The notes under the pieces: model-generated | The model's database searches: none | Told to the model about the DNA's origin: nothing | The model's input: the letters and a program-made list of their open reading frames with translations, nothing else | In this document: piece by piece, positions 60,840-64,000 of the stretch | Numbering within the stretch: the first letter of the stretch is position 1 | How the letters are laid out: every line of letters begins with the position of its first letter | DNA from: Ceratodon purpureus | Taxonomy: Eukaryota > Streptophyta > Bryopsida > Pseudoditrichales > Ditrichaceae | Reading direction: 5' to 3' | NCBI GenBank assembly: GCA_014871385.1 | Contig: CM026421.1 | Coordinates: 19,379,981 to 19,443,980 of the forward strand | Length of the DNA: 64,000 bases | Translations under genes and position numbers: made by a program

Positions 60840-61876
60840 TAGTAAAGTACCCTTCTTTCGTTTCACTCGTATGTTCTATTTTTGACATAATTCATTCAGT
60901 TGAAGTACGCTTAGGTACTGGGAGATGTTGAAATTAGTTAATTTTATTCTTTTGTCCCAAGATACAGTATTTTGTTTTGTTTTTATTTTTTTTCCAACAG
61001 ATAGAACGAATTTTTTTACTCAAGATTAGGTCGCATCTGTACCCTGCTATGTTTGCTCGCATCTTGTCCACTATTCCACTCGATCAGTAGAGCAGGGGGC
61101 AGCTGTAGAGGAGTCAAAAGTGGGAGGAACACCTCATTGCGCTGCGAGGATGCAAAAATGGCCATTAGTAAATAGCGGTAAATAATTGTTCCAGAGTTTT
61201 CTAAAAACACTTTGAAAGATTATTTACTCTAACCAACAATCGAAAACAATTTCAATATTAATGTCATTTCAAAGTATTGTATGTTTGACAAAGTGACAAA
61301 AACTGCTTTGTGATCTAAATATATAATGAGCACAAAACAAGGACATGTTTTGAAAATATTTTTATGAAAAAGATAATATGATTGAGGAAGTGCTAAATTA
61401 TATCATTAAACCTTCATTATATAGTATAATTAAACCCTTGTAGATGAATGGGTGAAAGGTCAATATTGATTACATAGAAGACATGTCTTTTTATTGAATC
61501 GTCATGTTTATCCTTTTTAATGAGGATGAATGGGGTGAATATTATTGATGATGTGGTACATGGAGATGATGAGACAAAGCGCTTCAACTCTTCTTACAAT
61601 ACGTATAATGTAAATTTACAATCTCTACTTTAAACAAATTAAAGCACTACAATTTATTTAATTTCAAATAGTATGAAGGATTTATCATTTCAGCAAAATG
61701 ATTTCATTATAAAAGCTGTGATTTTGTATATTTTTATCAAATTTGGATTTTTATTGAATGGAATGAGGTTTAATACCCATCAACAACAATTAATAAGCTC
61801 TTGTTCAAGAAAACAAAAAAACTATATAATGGTCATTAAGTTTTATTGCATTTGATTTTAAAAGTATATTTTAGCA
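60840..61876. other. AT-rich intergenic region
   Basis: No gene seen. The first 100-200 bp probably hold the 3' untranslated region of the preceding gene. From about 61200 the sequence becomes strongly AT-rich, like 1-8 kb and like the ORF that follows. Confidence 0.5.
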
Positions 61877-62917
61877 ATGGATGGATTGGATCCAGTAGAG
61901 AGAAATCTAAAACGATTTGAAAGTATTGAACCGGTCATTCCTCCAGAGGTTGTTGAGAAACTAAAAAAATACCATGAAGAAAAACATGCTCGATTACAAC
62001 AAGAAGCTAAATTCTATGAAAAAGAAAGAAGAGAAGAACGTCGGTATGAAAAAAGGTGGAGAGCTGAGAAAGCGACAGAAAAGCGAAGGGATCGCGAAAA
62101 AGGACGTGCTAGAGATAGAAGGAGAGAAAGAGCACTTCAACGTGAAAAACATCGTGATGTGGAAAGGGATAGAGAGGAAGAAGTAGCATTTACAAAAGAA
62201 AGACAACGTGGTAGAGATCTTCAAAGAGGGAAGAATGAAGAAAGAGAAAGGGAAAGATCATTAGAAAGAGCACATGAACGAGTATTAGAAGAAGAAAGAA
62301 ACCGAATTCGTGATGAATATGGAGCCGCGGATTTAGAAAGAGGAGAGATTAGAAAACGATGGAGACTTGCTGAACGAAGACGAGAAAAAGAAAGAGAAAG
62401 AATTCGGCTTGAAGAACGTAGAGTAGAGCTTGAAGAGAAGGCAAGATGGAATACAGAAAGACAACAAGATAAAGAAAGAAGGTATCAAATGTACAGAGAA
62501 AGAGAAAAAGATAGGATGGAAGAAAGAGCAGATTTACGAAGACAAGCTGGAGAAAATTGGATTGAAGGAAGACGAGAAAGATTAAGAGCCAAAGAGCATG
62601 AAAAAGATGATCACAGTCAAAGAAAATTGAATGCACAACATAGACATGAGACATGGAAATATCACAAGCGAATATATGAAAAAGACAAAGCTGAATTCAA
62701 AGCGAATTTAGAATTAGCAGCATTGAAAATGAAGAATCGTCGCATTGCAGATCAAGCATGGGATGATGTATGTGCAGACAAGAGGGACTTTCAAAAAGAA
62801 GAAGAACGTGACAAGTTAAATCGTATAGAATGGCAAGCGCGATTGAGTAGAATGTTTTTCCGTTTTAAAAATCCTACCAAAATATATTATCCAAAACTTG
62901 AATTTTTAGGAGTTTAA
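61877..62917 (+). CDS. Intronless A-rich ORF for a highly charged single-helix-like protein
   Basis: 346 codons. Residues about 30-315 are an almost continuous run of Glu, Arg and Lys (blocks such as EKERREERRYEKRW and REREKDRMEE), typical of a stable single alpha helix (ER/K type) or a long coiled coil. The two ends differ: an N-terminal MDGLDPVERNLKRFES with VIPPEVVEKL, and a C-terminal FFRFKNPTKIYYPKLEF. Arginine is written mostly as AGA, and the coding strand is very rich in A, unlike the two other host genes in the window. There is no intron and no recognised domain. The opposite strand is a low-complexity shadow. It could be a lineage-specific gene, a transferred gene (organelle, virus or other AT-rich source) or a remnant; the full-length frame in such AT-rich DNA argues that it is or was recently coding. 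Confidence 0.6.
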   Translation: MDGLDPVERNLKRFESIEPVIPPEVVEKLKKYHEEKHARLQQEAKFYEKERREERRYEKRWRAEKATEKRRDREKGRARDRRRERALQREKHRDVERDREEEVAFTKERQRGRDLQRGKNEERERERSLERAHERVLEEERNRIRDEYGAADLERGEIRKRWRLAERRREKERERIRLEERRVELEEKARWNTERQQDKERRYQMYREREKDRMEERADLRRQAGENWIEGRRERLRAKEHEKDDHSQRKLNAQHRHETWKYHKRIYEKDKAEFKANLELAALKMKNRRIADQAWDDVCADKRDFQKEEERDKLNRIEWQARLSRMFFRFKNPTKIYYPKLEFLGV

Positions 62918-63441
62918 AGAGAGGAACACAATTTTGATGTTGTATTTATAAATAAAAAAGAATTTTGGCATAGTTTGTATTCACTTGTATATGCATGTTG
63001 AGCTAATTTCAAATTTTGTACTAAGTAAGTACATCATAATGTGATTACTTTATAAATCAAATGCCACTTAATCACAATTTTGTTGAAATTTGAAAATTTG
63101 AAAACATATAAAATAAAGAGAAGAATAAAAAGAATAAAAGATATAGATGAACTAGATGAATTAGTCAAAATAAGTAATGAACATTGGATGACTTTTTCTT
63201 TTGGATAACTTCAATCTTGCTATGGATCATAATATCTAGACGCCTATGTATGCTTCCAATTCGGCATTTTTATTATTAACAAACTAAAGGGGAAATTCTA
63301 GTCGTAGAGTAGAATTACTTCAAATTTACTCCATTTGTAGGTCAAAAGTAGCTTGACTTGACATGTAATTGAAGAAACAACTCCAAAAGAGGTGGAGAGC
63401 AATCACAAAATTAGGGTTTAAAATCAGGAGAGCTATTTTCT
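62918..63441. other. AT-rich intergenic region
   Basis: No gene seen. The first part is probably the 3' flank of the charged-helix ORF; base composition rises in GC after about 63420. Confidence 0.5.
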
Positions 63442-63906
63442 TTGTATAGGCGGACTTCTGTTTACAGACAACGCTGCAATGAACCAACTCCGCTGCTCAT
63501 ACTTTCATCAAAAGTTGATAAAACATTGAAAAAGCTCCACCGGCCTTTTTCTTCATCAAACCACCTTTTACTTTATCTTTCTTCACAAGACAGTTCCCCT
63601 GTTCACACTTGTTCCCCAACCCACAACCCAAAGAGCGGTGTCTCGCAACCACCGTCGACTTGGAGCCCACGTCTGACCAGCGGTCGCCCCACCCGACCAC
63701 CCCAAGCCCCCGCTTTGGAACCACCGCCCTCAGTCGCCGACTCTCGGACGAAGCCAAAAAACAGTGTCATGAGTTGCCAATTGGCAGCAGTGGCGGTGGA
63801 ACCATCCGAGGCCCAAATGGGATTGGCCAAATCTGCTCTTTTTCCAGAATCCGGAGTTTCCAGGAGCGGCGGGGAAGATGCAGAGCACAAAATGAGCATT
63901 TCATAA
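63442..63906 (+). CDS. Possible first exon of a gene running off the window (uncertain)
   Basis: A sudden GC-rich, C-rich stretch with an open plus-strand frame (155 codons, Ser/Pro-rich) preceded by ATTAGGGTTT, a motif often seen near plant transcription starts. A minus-strand frame (63603-63899) is also open, so strand and frame are not settled. Inner Met at about 63769 begins MSCQLAAVAVEPSEAQ. No domain recognised. Most likely the 5' leader or first exon of a gene extending right of the window. Confidence 0.25.
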   Translation: MYRRTSVYRQRCNEPTPLLILSSKVDKTLKKLHRPFSSSNHLLLYLSSQDSSPVHTCSPTHNPKSGVSQPPSTWSPRLTSGRPTRPPQAPALEPPPSVADSRTKPKNSVMSCQLAAVAVEPSEAQMGLAKSALFPESGVSRSGGEDAEHKMSIS

Positions 63907-64000
63907 ATTGGATCAGAGTCATCTGAGCGCAGGAAGTTGTGAAGTTTTCATAGACAAGTTGCAGCTTTGAGTTCAGGAGTGGAGCAGTCTGTGATTGAAG

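Overview
The window looks like nuclear DNA of a land plant. It holds two intron-containing, plant-type housekeeping genes (Mediator subunit MED17 and a plant DUF7906-type ER membrane protein), a CACTA (En/Spm) DNA transposon and Ty3/gypsy LTR retrotransposons. MED17 is recognisable but divergent from what I recall of angiosperm sequences, so a non-seed plant (bryophyte, fern or lycophyte) is my guess; this is inference only. Introns of 104-861 bp argue against Selaginella.

Layout. 1-9227 is AT-rich with no convincing gene. 9228-13774 is an eight-exon MED17 gene on the minus strand; its upstream region carries microsatellites and a 61-bp triplicated repeat. 15011-57542 is one 42.5-kb CACTA transposon with matching terminal inverted repeats and a 3-bp AGT target duplication. 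Nested inside it, at 18292-44378, is a head-to-tail array LTR-internal-LTR-internal-LTR-internal-LTR of one young Ty3/gypsy retrotransposon on the minus strand, with a single outer 5-bp GAATA duplication. 58102-60839 is a four-exon gene for a type I ER membrane protein. 61877-62917 is an intronless, A-rich ORF for an extremely charged helical protein of unknown origin. The last 600 bp may hold the start of another gene.

How the parts relate. MED17 (minus) and the ER membrane gene (plus) are divergent neighbours. Without the CACTA element their start codons would be about 1.8 kb apart, so the composite sits in their shared upstream region. The CACTA element has divergent TNP2-type (minus, broken by an in-frame stop and a frameshift) and TNPA-type (plus, open) genes, plus an accessory gene near its left end. 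The retrotransposon has one uninterrupted 2566-codon frame in unit 1: gag, protease, reverse transcriptase, RNase H, integrase, then a roughly 730-residue accessory module. That module has its own well-placed ATG, a coiled coil and a C-terminal zinc-finger-like motif that resembles the XS-type finger of SGS3-family silencing proteins. The CACTA accessory gene has a similar 'VNW' domain followed by a coiled coil, so two unrelated transposon classes here seem to carry related cargo. Units 2 and 3 differ from unit 1 almost only by single-base indels, clustered in parts of the repeats, which looks more like unpolished assembly than decay.
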